From Flavobacteriales bacterium UBA958 (GTDB taxonomy: Bacteria; Bacteroidota; Bacteroidia; Flavobacteriales_D; Crocinitomicaceae), in NCBI GenBank assembly GCA_002293045.1, contig DBCM01000061.1, positions 952 to 16,682 of the forward strand: a stretch of 15,731 nucleotides of DNA. The letters run 5' to 3'. Below the pieces are notes generated by a model. That model searched no databases and was not told the DNA's origin. It was given only the letters and a program-made list of their open reading frames with translations. Below are positions 7,580 through 15,348 of the stretch, piece by piece (the stretch's first letter is position 1; each line of letters starts with the position of its first letter). The translations under genes and the position numbers were made by a program.

Positions 7580-10189
7580 ATGTGGAGTAAAATAGCAAGT
7601 ATTATATTGAGGAATCGGTTATATATCTTAACCATTCTCTTAATGATTACCTTGTTTTTTGGTTATTTCCTAGTAACGGCATTGCGTGTCGACAACCGTT
7701 ATGGTATTTTATTGCCCAAGGACCATCCCGTCCAGAAAAACTATGTCAAGTTTAAAAAACAATTTGGAGAAGACGGTGCCACCCTTGTCATTGCCGTGCC
7801 CTCAAAAGATCTTTACACGGAAAAAAAATTCAATGCATGGAAGGCTCTCGGCGATAAAATCCTGACCAAGCCTGGCGTGGAAACTGTAATTTCTGAAGCC
7901 ACCTTATTTAATCTTGTGAACGACACGGCAGAACAAAAATTTGCGGTACATCGGATCTTTTTTGACACCACCTACAAAGAAAAAAGCATCGATGCTGTGC
8001 GCGCGATGATAAAAAACAACCCGGCATATCGGGGAATGCTCTACAATGACTCAAGCCATGTTTCATTAATGTTAATTGGGTTAAATGAAAAGGTATTAGA
8101 AGACAAGAAAAAATCCGCAGTAGTTTTTGAGATTGAAGCACTTACAAAACCCTATGAACCTCTTTTTGGAGAATTTCATTTTTCGGGCCTACCACACATA
8201 CGTGTATTGATTGCAAAGCGAATCGTGAGTGAAATGTATTTCTTTTTAACGCTCTCATTGGTTGCTTCTTTTCTCCTTTTGTATTACTTCTACCGTTCCT
8301 TTAAAATTGTCTTCATGAGCGGATTTGTGGTACTGTTATCCATTGTTTGGGCATTGGGAATGGCCGCGCTGTTAAACTATCCGCTCACCATGATGATGGC
8401 CCTAATCCCTCCACTTCTGGTGGTTATCGGAATTCCAAATTGCATCTATATCATTACGCGTTATCATCAGGAATTTTTAACCTTGAACAACAAAACAAAA
8501 GCACTTTTTGTAACCCTTAGACACATCGGTCCAATTACTTTTATGACCAACTTAACAACCTCGGTTGGCTTCATCACCTTTACCAGCAGCGACCGACTGG
8601 CTGAATTCGGTATCATTGCAAGCATCAATGTTATGGTGGTTTTTGTTCTTTCGCTTGCACTAATTCCTATTCTTGCCAGTTACTTTGATAAGCCTTCGCC
8701 AAAACACCTCAAACACCTTGTGAAATCATCTTCACAGAAACTGGTAGATTGGTTGCTAAACGTGGTCCTCACACATCGAACCAAGGTCTATGCAATTCAT
8801 GCTGTGTTATCTCTTGTTGGAATCATTGGTGCGTTTAACATTATTGCGACAGGAAATGTTACCGGAGATATCCCCGCCAAGGACCCCATCGCTAAAGACC
8901 TAAAATACATCGAACGAAATTTCGGCGGGTCCATTCCATTTGAAATAATCATTACCTATAAAGAGGGTCTTGGATTACTGAATCAAGATTTAATGGGGAA
9001 AATTCAATCCACTCAAGATCTTTTAGGAAGAGACACCTTGTTTTCTAAAAGCATTTCATACGTGGATTTGCTCAAAGTAATCAATATGTCTTACCATCAT
9101 GGGGATTCAACCTATTATAAGATACCGAATAAACGCGCCTTACTGAAGTTAAAAGATTACTTAAACACCTTTAACTTTTCGAGTATAAACAATGGTCGGC
9201 TAACGATGAAGGATTTAGTAGACACAACCAATCGGAGTATCAGGATTCGGTCTCAAATGAAAGATTTGGGGTCTTACCAAGTTGCGCAAAAAGTTGATGG
9301 ATTGAGGGTGCTTGTGGATAACACCTTTAATCCTGAAAAAAGCAAATGGAATCACTATCTTTCGCAATATGAGCTTGGTAAAACCACCTATTTTGACAGT
9401 ATTATTTCAGAGCCAAAACTCGCCAATAACTTCATTGACATTCTGTGTGAAAAAAACCCGGTATTAGCGGAAGAATTTAATGTATATCCGGAAAAGCTAT
9501 CGGACTATAAAACCAAAAAAAATACCGCAGCAATACTCAAAAAATCTATACAACAAGAGCTGTTGGATATACATTTTACAGGGGTTTCTGTGGTGGTTTC
9601 TGAAGGAACAAAGTACCTCGTAACCAACCTGGTGCAAAGCCTCATTTTTGCAATTATTATCATTTCTCTTCTCATATATTTTCTTTTCAAATCCATCCCC
9701 ATCGTAATTGCAGCAATGATTCCGAATATTGTGCCATTAGTCATTACAGCGGGAATTATGGGGTTTTTTGAAATTCCGTTAAAGCCTTCTACCTTAATGG
9801 TGTTTGGTATCGCGTTGGGGATTACCATCAATGATGCTATTTTATTGATGGCTAAATTTAAACAACAAATGAAACGGTTCCCGCATTTATCTGGGAACGA
9901 GCTAATGATCGGTGCCTTACGTGAAAGCGCCCTTGGTATGGCTTATACTTCTATTGTGTTGTTTTTCGGATTCATCATGTTCGTGTTCTCACAATTTGGT
10001 GGAACACAAGCCCTGGGATTATTAATTTCGATCACCGTATTGGTGGGGATGTTTACAAACCTAATTCTGCTTCCCGCCCTTGTCCTAACCTATGAAAAAT
10101 GGATTACCTCGCGGTCTTTCAAGGAACCCTATTTTGAGATTTTTAATGAGGAAATAGACTACGATCTGGATAAAATTAAAATCGAATAA
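7580..10189 (+). CDS. RND-superfamily (MMPL-type) membrane exporter
   Basis: The 869-residue inner-membrane protein has the duplicated RND architecture. It has one N-terminal membrane helix (residues about 14-34), a soluble periplasmic loop (about 36-215) and five helices (about 219-366). The second half repeats this pattern, with a helix at about 404-424, a periplasmic loop (about 425-680) and five helices (about 681-840). It resembles the predicted exporters of COG1033, which move lipids or other hydrophobic molecules using the proton gradient; the substrate here is unknown. The halves are not equivalent. The second keeps the acidic residue in its fourth-helix motif (GITINDAILLMAKF, Asp752), while the matching place in the first reads GIPNCIYIITRYHQE, with no acidic residue near Asn287. 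No adaptor or outer-membrane partner gene is adjacent, so it probably does not form a classical tripartite pump. It converges with the S41 protease gene. Confidence 0.88.
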   Translation: MWSKIASIILRNRLYILTILLMITLFFGYFLVTALRVDNRYGILLPKDHPVQKNYVKFKKQFGEDGATLVIAVPSKDLYTEKKFNAWKALGDKILTKPGVETVISEATLFNLVNDTAEQKFAVHRIFFDTTYKEKSIDAVRAMIKNNPAYRGMLYNDSSHVSLMLIGLNEKVLEDKKKSAVVFEIEALTKPYEPLFGEFHFSGLPHIRVLIAKRIVSEMYFFLTLSLVASFLLLYYFYRSFKIVFMSGFVVLLSIVWALGMAALLNYPLTMMMALIPPLLVVIGIPNCIYIITRYHQEFLTLNNKTKALFVTLRHIGPITFMTNLTTSVGFITFTSSDRLAEFGIIASINVMVVFVLSLALIPILASYFDKPSPKHLKHLVKSSSQKLVDWLLNVVLTHRTKVYAIHAVLSLVGIIGAFNIIATGNVTGDIPAKDPIAKDLKYIERNFGGSIPFEIIITYKEGLGLLNQDLMGKIQSTQDLLGRDTLFSKSISYVDLLKVINMSYHHGDSTYYKIPNKRALLKLKDYLNTFNFSSINNGRLTMKDLVDTTNRSIRIRSQMKDLGSYQVAQKVDGLRVLVDNTFNPEKSKWNHYLSQYELGKTTYFDSIISEPKLANNFIDILCEKNPVLAEEFNVYPEKLSDYKTKKNTAAILKKSIQQELLDIHFTGVSVVVSEGTKYLVTNLVQSLIFAIIIISLLIYFLFKSIPIVIAAMIPNIVPLVITAGIMGFFEIPLKPSTLMVFGIALGITINDAILLMAKFKQQMKRFPHLSGNELMIGALRESALGMAYTSIVLFFGFIMFVFSQFGGTQALGLLISITVLVGMFTNLILLPALVLTYEKWITSRSFKEPYFEIFNEEIDYDLDKIKIE

Positions 10190-10203
10190 GTAGCCTACTT
10201 ATT
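10185..10203. terminator. Palindrome between convergent genes, possible bidirectional terminator
   Basis: AATAAGTA-GCC-TACTTATT forms a perfect eight-pair stem with a three-base loop. The left arm contains the TAA stop of the RND gene (10187-10189). The TAG stop of the protease gene on the other strand (10197-10195) lies across the loop and right arm. The flanks are A/T-rich in both directions but have no long T run, and the stem is A/T-rich, so termination may be weak. Confidence 0.5.
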
Positions 10204-11754
10204 TAATTTACGCAGCGCGAGTTGTAGTTCTTTATCTTCCATTACAGTCACTTGATATACCCCTAACTCATCCCACAATTGTCTCGCAAACTCTATCTTC
10301 AGCTGCTGAGCAATACGTTCACGGGATGATTTAGAAAGCAACTCATACCCACTAATCTTGTAGGTTCTATATGCGAACCCAGTAAATGCTTCGAGATCAG
10401 CAGAAGTAAAGGTATAGGCCCCCAAACTACGGGCAGTTTTCCATTTGCCTCGATTCAGTTGGAGCGCCTTAAACACATAAGCGCTAAACGCTTGATTCAC
10501 ATTTAGGGCGGTTAAATAAAAAGAAGTTCCTGCAGTATCTAGGGGCACGAACTCATCGGGAACAACCCCTCCTCCCCCAAAAACCTTACGGCCATTTTTT
10601 GTTCTATATGTCTTTGTTTTATCCAAGTATATTGAATCCTTGCTGAATAACTCTCCTTTAAGATAACGAGCCTCGTCGCGCATGTAGGCATCATAATCTC
10701 CGGAGTAAGACCGTTGTATCGACCGGCCAGAAGGCATGTAGTATCTTGAAATGGTCATTCGAACACTGCTCCCATCTCTTAATATTTGATCTTGTTGAAC
10801 CAAGCCTTTACCATAGGTTCTGCGGCCAACTAATCCCCCACGATCATTGTCTTGTAACGCGCCCGCTAAAATCTCTGCAGCCGATGCCGAACTTTCATCG
10901 ATCAATACGACTAAACGAATGTTTTCTAACCGTCCTCCCGACTCGGCTCTAGCAACCTCAGCGTCTTGGTTTTTACTCTTAGTTGATAAGATAACGTCGC
11001 CTTTGGGTAAAAACTCATCCGCAATTCGAATCGCTGATTCCATCACGCCGCCGGGATTTCCTCGCAAATCAAGCACTAGCTTGTTCATTCCTTGGTTTAA
11101 CAAGGTTTCGGCGGCCACCATAAATTCGTCATAGGTAGGGACAGAAAACTGGTCAATGCGCAAAAACCCTGTATTTTGATTTAACATGAAGGATGTCGAG
11201 ACTGTTTCTAAAGGGATTTCGCCCCGATTAATGTTGATGCGTTTTTTTTCTCGATTTCTAAGTACAGTTACTTCCACATCCGTACCGACATCCCCCCGCA
11301 GTGCTAACATTACCTTGTCGGTGTTTATTTTTTTTCCAGTAAAGGGCTTGCCGTTAATGGCAATAATCTGATCTCCACTTCTCATCCCCGCAAAAAAAGC
11401 AGGGGCATTGGGTATGGCTTTGATTACACAGATGGTGTCTTTAATCAGTTGAAATCGCACCCCTATTCCGCCAAAACTACCTTCCATCGATTCTTGCTCC
11501 TCTTTTAAATCCCTAGCCGAAATATATCGGGAATGCGGGTCAAGTTTGTGCAACATGTCGTTTATTGCGTTGTCAAAAATCTTGTTTTTATCAATGGAGT
11601 CAACATATTTCTCATCCAACGCTTCTAATACCTCCTCGAATTTTGAGGCGCGTTTTGAATCCACATTTGGATGTAATATATACCCCAAACTGAAACCAAC
11701 AACCACTAAAACTGAAGCAATGATTGGGTATAAAAATCGGTTTTTATCAGACAT
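10195..11754 (-). CDS. S41-family C-terminal processing protease (CtpA/Prc-like)
   Basis: This is a periplasmic serine protease of MEROPS family S41. A signal anchor lies at about residues 8-27 (YPIIASVLVVVGFSLGYIL). A PDZ domain follows at about 90-175 (GSFGGIGVRF, then AGMRSGDQIIAINGKPFTG), and then the tail-specific protease domain with LRGNPGG. The catalytic serine is Ser291 within SSASAAEILAGALQD and the catalytic lysine is Lys316 in TYGKGLVQ. The Ser-to-Lys spacing of 25 residues equals that of E. coli Prc. These enzymes trim or degrade exported proteins from their C-termini. About 150 residues follow the protease core, as in many Bacteroidota members. I chose ATG 11754 (519 residues), which overlaps the upstream deaminase by eight bases. 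A TTG at 11760 would add only two residues. It is probably co-transcribed with the deaminase gene. Confidence 0.93.
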   Translation of the reverse strand: MSDKNRFLYPIIASVLVVVGFSLGYILHPNVDSKRASKFEEVLEALDEKYVDSIDKNKIFDNAINDMLHKLDPHSRYISARDLKEEQESMEGSFGGIGVRFQLIKDTICVIKAIPNAPAFFAGMRSGDQIIAINGKPFTGKKINTDKVMLALRGDVGTDVEVTVLRNREKKRININRGEIPLETVSTSFMLNQNTGFLRIDQFSVPTYDEFMVAAETLLNQGMNKLVLDLRGNPGGVMESAIRIADEFLPKGDVILSTKSKNQDAEVARAESGGRLENIRLVVLIDESSASAAEILAGALQDNDRGGLVGRRTYGKGLVQQDQILRDGSSVRMTISRYYMPSGRSIQRSYSGDYDAYMRDEARYLKGELFSKDSIYLDKTKTYRTKNGRKVFGGGGVVPDEFVPLDTAGTSFYLTALNVNQAFSAYVFKALQLNRGKWKTARSLGAYTFTSADLEAFTGFAYRTYKISGYELLSKSSRERIAQQLKIEFARQLWDELGVYQVTVMEDKELQLALRKLNK

Positions 11755-12187
11755 GTTCAATGGTTTTTATTTGAATAATTTGTACTCCAGCACTTTGTAA
11801 AAAAGTTAATCCACTGGTGTCTTTGTATGCCTCTATGTACACCAAACGCTTGATGCCAGACTGAAGGATTAACTTACTGCAATCCTTGCACGGAGAATGC
11901 GTTAAGTACAGGGTTGAACCCTCTGTATTGTTGGTTGATTTAGCCACTTTTAGTATGGCATTGGCCTCAGCATGCAATACATACCATTGAGTTTCGCCGA
12001 GTTCGTTTTCACACGAATTAGGAAATCCTGAAGGCGTGCCATTATACCCGTCTGAAATAATCATTCGGTCTTTTACTATAATTGCCCCAACCTTTTTTCG
12101 GGTACAATGAGACAACATCGCCCATGTTTGCGCAAGGCGCAAATAGGCTCGGTCATACCTTGTTTGCTTATCTTGGTTATCCGTCAT
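11747..12187 (-). CDS. dCMP/deoxycytidylate deaminase family protein
   Basis: This 146-residue zinc-dependent deaminase most likely converts dCMP to dUMP, the precursor for thymidylate synthesis. The zinc site is HAEAN (His72, with Glu74 as proton shuttle) and PCKDC (Cys100, Cys103). The segment SDGYNGTPSGFPNSC at about residues 45-59 is typical of deoxycytidylate deaminases and of ComEB-like proteins. The only sensible start is ATG 12187, since the next methionine lies inside the fold. Its -7 promoter element ends five bases upstream, so the mRNA has almost no leader. The 3' end overlaps the S41 protease gene by eight bases, suggesting a two-gene operon, although the functions are not obviously linked. 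A role in dUMP supply fits with the ribonucleotide reductase genes nearby. Confidence 0.93.
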   Translation of the reverse strand: MTDNQDKQTRYDRAYLRLAQTWAMLSHCTRKKVGAIIVKDRMIISDGYNGTPSGFPNSCENELGETQWYVLHAEANAILKVAKSTNNTEGSTLYLTHSPCKDCSKLILQSGIKRLVYIEAYKDTSGLTFLQSAGVQIIQIKTIEHV

Positions 12188-12192
12188 GGTTA

Positions 12193-12200
12193 CAAAGGTA
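12193..12200 (-). promoter_or_regulatory. Candidate -7 element for the deaminase-protease operon
   Basis: On the minus strand TACCTTTG (TAnnTTTG) is followed by TAACC and then the ATG. It fills the 24-base gap after the oxidoreductase gene, so the deaminase can be transcribed on its own. No TTG -33 box is visible at standard spacing. Confidence 0.5.
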
Positions 12201-12211
12201 TCGAAAGTTGC

Positions 12212-13237
12212 TTAGGAATTAAACCTGCTCGGATTTAGTTCTTCGGCTAAGGGTTTATTGTCTATAATTGCCTCACTGAGCTGTTTTGCTAAGGAAGGGG
12301 CTAGCATATACCCCTTTGAACCCAGCCCATTAAAAATAAAGAGTTGCTTATACGTTTGGTGTCTCGCCAAAACGGGTCTACGGTCGGGGGTTGTAGGGCG
12401 TATCCCTGCCGTATGGTCAATGACCTCGAGGGGATCCGTGGTAATGGATGTAGCGTTATTCAAGATGCGCTCCCGCCCTTCTTCTGTAGGATCCGGAGAG
12501 GTGTCATTCCATTCATACGTGGATCCTATTTTAAACGCATTACCACCGATGGGCAAGGCAAAGGCTTTGCGGTGTAAGGAGGTGTTTTCTACAGGGTTGT
12601 TCCAATTTACGGTTAACAACTGTCCTTTAGTTGGATTCACAGGAACGTTAAAAAACCAAGGGGTTTCTTTGCTTTTATATCCAAGCGCCAAGACCACTGC
12701 ATCATACATTATTCCCTTGTATTCCAATGTATTTGGATTAAAATTATCCGCCGTTACGGTATCTGACAACAGCAGCTTGCGCTTAGACAAATCATGTAAA
12801 CTTTCTGAAATAAACACCTTTGAATCAATCCAAAACCCATCAACACAACCAGATCCGTAGGGTCCAAAACGCTCATCCTCGGCTGAGTATTCCCGTAAAA
12901 AAGGTTGAAATGCGCTGTCGTTCAGCCGTTGTTTCCAAATTAGAGCTTCCTCCGGGGAGGAAAAAAGCCTGCGAACGATTAATGGGTGAAAAAAATTCGT
13001 ATTCAAGGTGCTTTCAACCCCTTTGTAAAAAGTTTCTGACTCTTTATAAAAAGGCATCGCATTCCATGAAAGTAAGGTTCGTCTAAACGACATGGCATGA
13101 ACAATGCCCGCTGCAACGACTGAAGACACATTCTTTCCATCATCTACTAAATTGAATGCCTCATTCCGCTGAGTTAGCTGATGAGCAAGGCATATGCCCG
13201 CTACACCACCACCAATAATAAGTGTTTTTTTTTGCAT
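12212..13237 (-). CDS. FAD-dependent oxidoreductase (DAO family)
   Basis: The 341-residue protein has the D-amino-acid-oxidase/glycine-oxidase fold. The N-terminal dinucleotide-binding motif is TLIIGGGVAGICLAHQL (about residues 5-21), followed by an acidic strand end at LVDD. The C-terminal part carries the family signature IRPTTPDRRPVLARH and FIFNGLGSKGYMLAPSLAKQ, which contacts FAD. Such enzymes oxidise amines or amino acids, and the C-terminal half of MnmC uses the same fold. The substrate cannot be told from the sequence, and no MnmC methyltransferase domain is attached. There is no signal peptide, so it is cytoplasmic. Its ATG starts one base after the stop of the ComF-like gene (TGACATG), so the two are translationally coupled. 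Confidence 0.88.
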   Translation of the reverse strand: MQKKTLIIGGGVAGICLAHQLTQRNEAFNLVDDGKNVSSVVAAGIVHAMSFRRTLLSWNAMPFYKESETFYKGVESTLNTNFFHPLIVRRLFSSPEEALIWKQRLNDSAFQPFLREYSAEDERFGPYGSGCVDGFWIDSKVFISESLHDLSKRKLLLSDTVTADNFNPNTLEYKGIMYDAVVLALGYKSKETPWFFNVPVNPTKGQLLTVNWNNPVENTSLHRKAFALPIGGNAFKIGSTYEWNDTSPDPTEEGRERILNNATSITTDPLEVIDHTAGIRPTTPDRRPVLARHQTYKQLFIFNGLGSKGYMLAPSLAKQLSEAIIDNKPLAEELNPSRFNS

Positions 13238-13238
13238 G

Positions 13239-13949
13239 TCATTTGGTTACTGCCAGTACAAAGATAGTGATTCGAATATGAGGCAGTCGTGTTCGGAGTA
13301 GGTTGATTATCCCCATTAAGGTGGCACCCGTGGTCACTACATCATCAACGAGGCCTACGTGTTGATAGGCGCTTAACTGTTCCGGAATCAACTCAAAGGC
13401 ACTTGAAACATCTAACAAGCGGGCATTTCGGTTTTTCTTGGTCTGACTTTTAGTGTGGTTGACCCTCCGAATACACCGCGTGTTTAAATGCACGTGCGGA
13501 AATTCGGCAAGGATCCCTTTCGCAATCAACTCACTCTGGTTGTATCCCCGTAAAAAGTTTTTCTTGGGGTGTAAGGGAACGGGAATTAAACACCCTAAAG
13601 ATTCGACGGAGCAAGAGCTTAAGTGTTGAGCGAAGACGCTTCCCCAAACCTTACATAATGTGCGCCCTTGATTATATTTCATAGCATGCAGTAAGGATTG
13701 AGACACCCCTTGTTTTTTGTAATAAAAAAGCGCGTAAATTTCTACCGAATCCATCCTTAAGTGTGGCGGGCGCTCAACGGGTAACGTAATTCCTTCTAGT
13801 CCGGCTTGACAAAACACACAGATCCCATGCTCCTCGGGCAACAACTCTATATTACAATCCAAGCAACGGGAGGGAAAAAGGAGGTGTAAAAAAGAATTAT
13901 AAAGTAGCATTCCCTTGCTGTTATTAAGTCCCTTAGAATTGAACATCAT
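13239..13949 (-). CDS. ComF-family phosphoribosyltransferase-like protein
   Basis: The product (up to 236 residues) has the two ComF parts. One is an N-terminal zinc finger with CLDC and CVFC (Cys29, 32, 44, 47). The other is a C-terminal type I phosphoribosyltransferase domain with the PRPP-binding loop LVDDVVTTGAT (about residues 200-210) and the ComF patterns RGYNQSELIAKGI and HTKSQTKKNRNAR. ComF proteins are needed for natural DNA uptake in competent bacteria, but the family is widespread in species not known to be competent, so the role here is open. The start is uncertain. ATG 13949 (or 13946) gives a prefix rich in Ser, Lys, Gly and Asn, while ATG 13910 gives MLLYNSFLHLLFP, which looks more like family members and would leave 223 residues. 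It is the first gene of a pair with the oxidoreductase. Confidence 0.88.
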   Translation of the reverse strand: MMFNSKGLNNSKGMLLYNSFLHLLFPSRCLDCNIELLPEEHGICVFCQAGLEGITLPVERPPHLRMDSVEIYALFYYKKQGVSQSLLHAMKYNQGRTLCKVWGSVFAQHLSSCSVESLGCLIPVPLHPKKNFLRGYNQSELIAKGILAEFPHVHLNTRCIRRVNHTKSQTKKNRNARLLDVSSAFELIPEQLSAYQHVGLVDDVVTTGATLMGIINLLRTRLPHIRITIFVLAVTK

Positions 13950-14055
13950 CGTGTTGAAAATGAATTAAAAAAAACCTTCTGTTCTGGCATAAAAGCAGTA
14001 GGTTTATACATTGACTTTGAGCAGTTTAATTCGGTGTTTGTTTGATGAGAATTTT

Positions 14056-14089
14056 TACGGAATCTCCGTATTAATAACTTTTAAAAGTT
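14056..14089. repeat. Two adjacent inverted repeats upstream of nrdBA
   Basis: TACGGA-ATC-TCCGTA (14056-14070) is a perfect six-pair inverted repeat. After five bases comes AACTTTTAAAAGTT (14076-14089), a perfect 14-base palindrome. They lie about 130-165 bases before the candidate nrd promoter. They could be operator sites or an upstream terminator-like structure; the function is unknown. Confidence 0.6.
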
Positions 14090-14199
14090 GTTGATAAATC
14101 ATACGACAAAGCACTACTAAGGGTTAGCGGTTGAATGAGGGTGAGTAAAACACAGAAAGGATAAAAACCGCATTGTGAGGAACGTTTTTTTTGACAAAA

Positions 14200-14230
14200 T
14201 TTGTAAGCCTTTTAGACAACTTTAAAATAG
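14200..14230 (+). promoter_or_regulatory. Possible nrdBA promoter
   Basis: TTTG at 14200-14203, exactly 19 bases, then TAAAATAG at 14223-14230. The spacing and the -33 box are ideal, but the -7 box matches the consensus TAnnTTTG at only four of six defined bases. If correct, transcription starts near 14236 and nrdB has a leader of about 118 bases. Confidence 0.3.
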
Positions 14231-14286
14231 CAAGTTTATTGCTCCCGTAACTTAAAAGGAAACATTGTTTTTGTTAACAAATGCGG

Positions 14287-14318
14287 AATCGAAGTCCTTC
14301 GGTTGTAGCAGGCGCTAT
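14287..14318 (+). promoter_or_regulatory. Tandem hairpins in the putative nrdBA leader
   Basis: AATCGAA-GTCC-TTCGGTT (14287-14304) gives a seven-pair stem with one G-U pair. It is followed without a gap by GTAGC-AGGC-GCTAT (14305-14318), a five-pair stem with one G-U pair. Both have four-base loops. The adjacency could allow coaxial stacking. The structure lies 36 bases before the nrdB start and does not match a riboswitch class I recognise. Confidence 0.4.
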
Positions 14319-14353
14319 CACTTAAAAAAAATGAAAATAAAATAAAATAAACC

Positions 14354-15322
14354 ATGAGCCACGAACCAATTTTAGCCGAAAACAAGAACAGATTTGTGCT
14401 TTTTCCCATTGAGCACAGCGACATTTGGAGCTTTTACAAAAAAGCGGAGGCAAGTTTTTGGACAGCTGAAGAAATCGATTTGTCCCAGGATTTAGTAGAT
14501 TGGGAACGCTTAACGAACGACGAACGTCATTTTGTTAAGCATGTTCTTGCCTTTTTTGCAGCCTCTGACGGCATTGTAAATGAAAACTTAGCGGAACATT
14601 TTTTATCGGAAGTACAATATACCGAGGCAAAATTTTTCTACGGATTTCAGGTGGCTGCTGAAAATATTCACTCAGAAACCTATTCCTTGCTCATCGACAC
14701 CTATATTAAAGACTCGGCTGAGAAATCAGGTCTTTTTAATGCCATTGACACCTTAGACTGTGTTCGAAAAAAGGCAGATTGGGCGCTTAGATGGATAGAC
14801 AAAGGTTCATTTGCTGAGCGCTTAGTGGCATTTGCCGCAGTTGAAGGAATTTTCTTCTCTGGATCTTTTTGCTCCATTTTCTGGCTTAAAAAACGCGGTC
14901 TTATGCCTGGGTTGTCGTTTTCAAATGAACTAATCTCTCGAGACGAAGGGCTTCATTGTGATTTCGCATGCTTACTCTACACGCGCCACTTAGTGAATAA
15001 GCTCTCCAAAGACCAAGTGCGTGAAATTATTATGGATGCGGTTGAAATTGAAAAAGAGTTCGTGACCGATGCTCTTCCGGTTAAACTCATCGGCATGAAC
15101 AGCGACTTAATGAGTCAGTATATCGAATTTGTGGCGGATCGCTTACTCGTAGAATTGGGGAATGAGCGTGTATACAATACCACCAATCCATTTGATTTTA
15201 TGGAAATGATTTCGATTCAAGGAAAAACTAATTTCTTTGAGAAGCGCGTTGGAGAATACCAAAAGGCCAGCGTTATGTCTGATAAAGAAACACAACGATT
15301 TACGTTGGACGAAGAATTTTAA
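14354..15322 (+). CDS. nrdB: Ribonucleoside-diphosphate reductase, class Ia small subunit
   Basis: The R2 subunit (322 residues) houses the diiron-tyrosyl radical that starts reduction of ribonucleoside diphosphates to deoxyribonucleotides. All expected ligands are visible: Asp72 (ASDGIVNENL), Glu103 and His106 (ENIHSETY), Glu164 (VEGIFFSGSF), and Glu198 with His201 (RDEGLHCDFA). The radical tyrosine is Tyr110 in the same ENIHSETY motif, so this is a conventional Tyr-containing enzyme, not a class Ic variant. The sequence style is that of the eukaryotic-like R2 group common in Bacteroidota. The C-terminus ends FTLDEEF, the tail that docks on the large subunit. nrdA follows after 26 bases, so the pair forms an operon. 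The start ATG follows an A/T-rich leader and gives the standard N-terminus. Confidence 0.97.
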   Translation: MSHEPILAENKNRFVLFPIEHSDIWSFYKKAEASFWTAEEIDLSQDLVDWERLTNDERHFVKHVLAFFAASDGIVNENLAEHFLSEVQYTEAKFFYGFQVAAENIHSETYSLLIDTYIKDSAEKSGLFNAIDTLDCVRKKADWALRWIDKGSFAERLVAFAAVEGIFFSGSFCSIFWLKKRGLMPGLSFSNELISRDEGLHCDFACLLYTRHLVNKLSKDQVREIIMDAVEIEKEFVTDALPVKLIGMNSDLMSQYIEFVADRLLVELGNERVYNTTNPFDFMEMISIQGKTNFFEKRVGEYQKASVMSDKETQRFTLDEEF

Positions 15323-15348
15323 ATTAAAGATAAAAAAGGAAAAAAGCA

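Larger units (their letters stand above)
13950..14353. other. Gene-free region between comF and nrdB
   Basis: This stretch of about 400 bases between divergent genes contains no credible protein gene, tRNA or known riboswitch that I can recognise. It holds two adjacent inverted repeats (14056-14089), a run of eight T (14185-14192), a loosely matching promoter (14200-14230), tandem hairpins (14287-14318) and two very short open frames before nrdB. The last 35 bases before the nrdB start are almost all A and T, typical of Bacteroidota translation starts. No clear promoter for comF is visible on the minus strand. Confidence 0.7.

Noticed and set aside
10746..11371. Plus-strand open frames inside the S41 protease gene
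   Set aside because: They run antisense to the PDZ and catalytic regions and have compositions typical of reverse-strand reading.
14126..14171. Long-range inverted repeat GCGGTT ... AACCGC with a T-run downstream
   Set aside because: Six pairs across a 33-base spacer is weak, and the T-run is 13 bases away, so it is not a convincing terminator or structured RNA.
14236..14424. A 62-residue minus-strand open frame across the nrdB start
   Set aside because: It overlaps the conserved N-terminus of NrdB antisense, has no promoter or neighbour support, and its hydrophobic look follows from the A/T-rich DNA.
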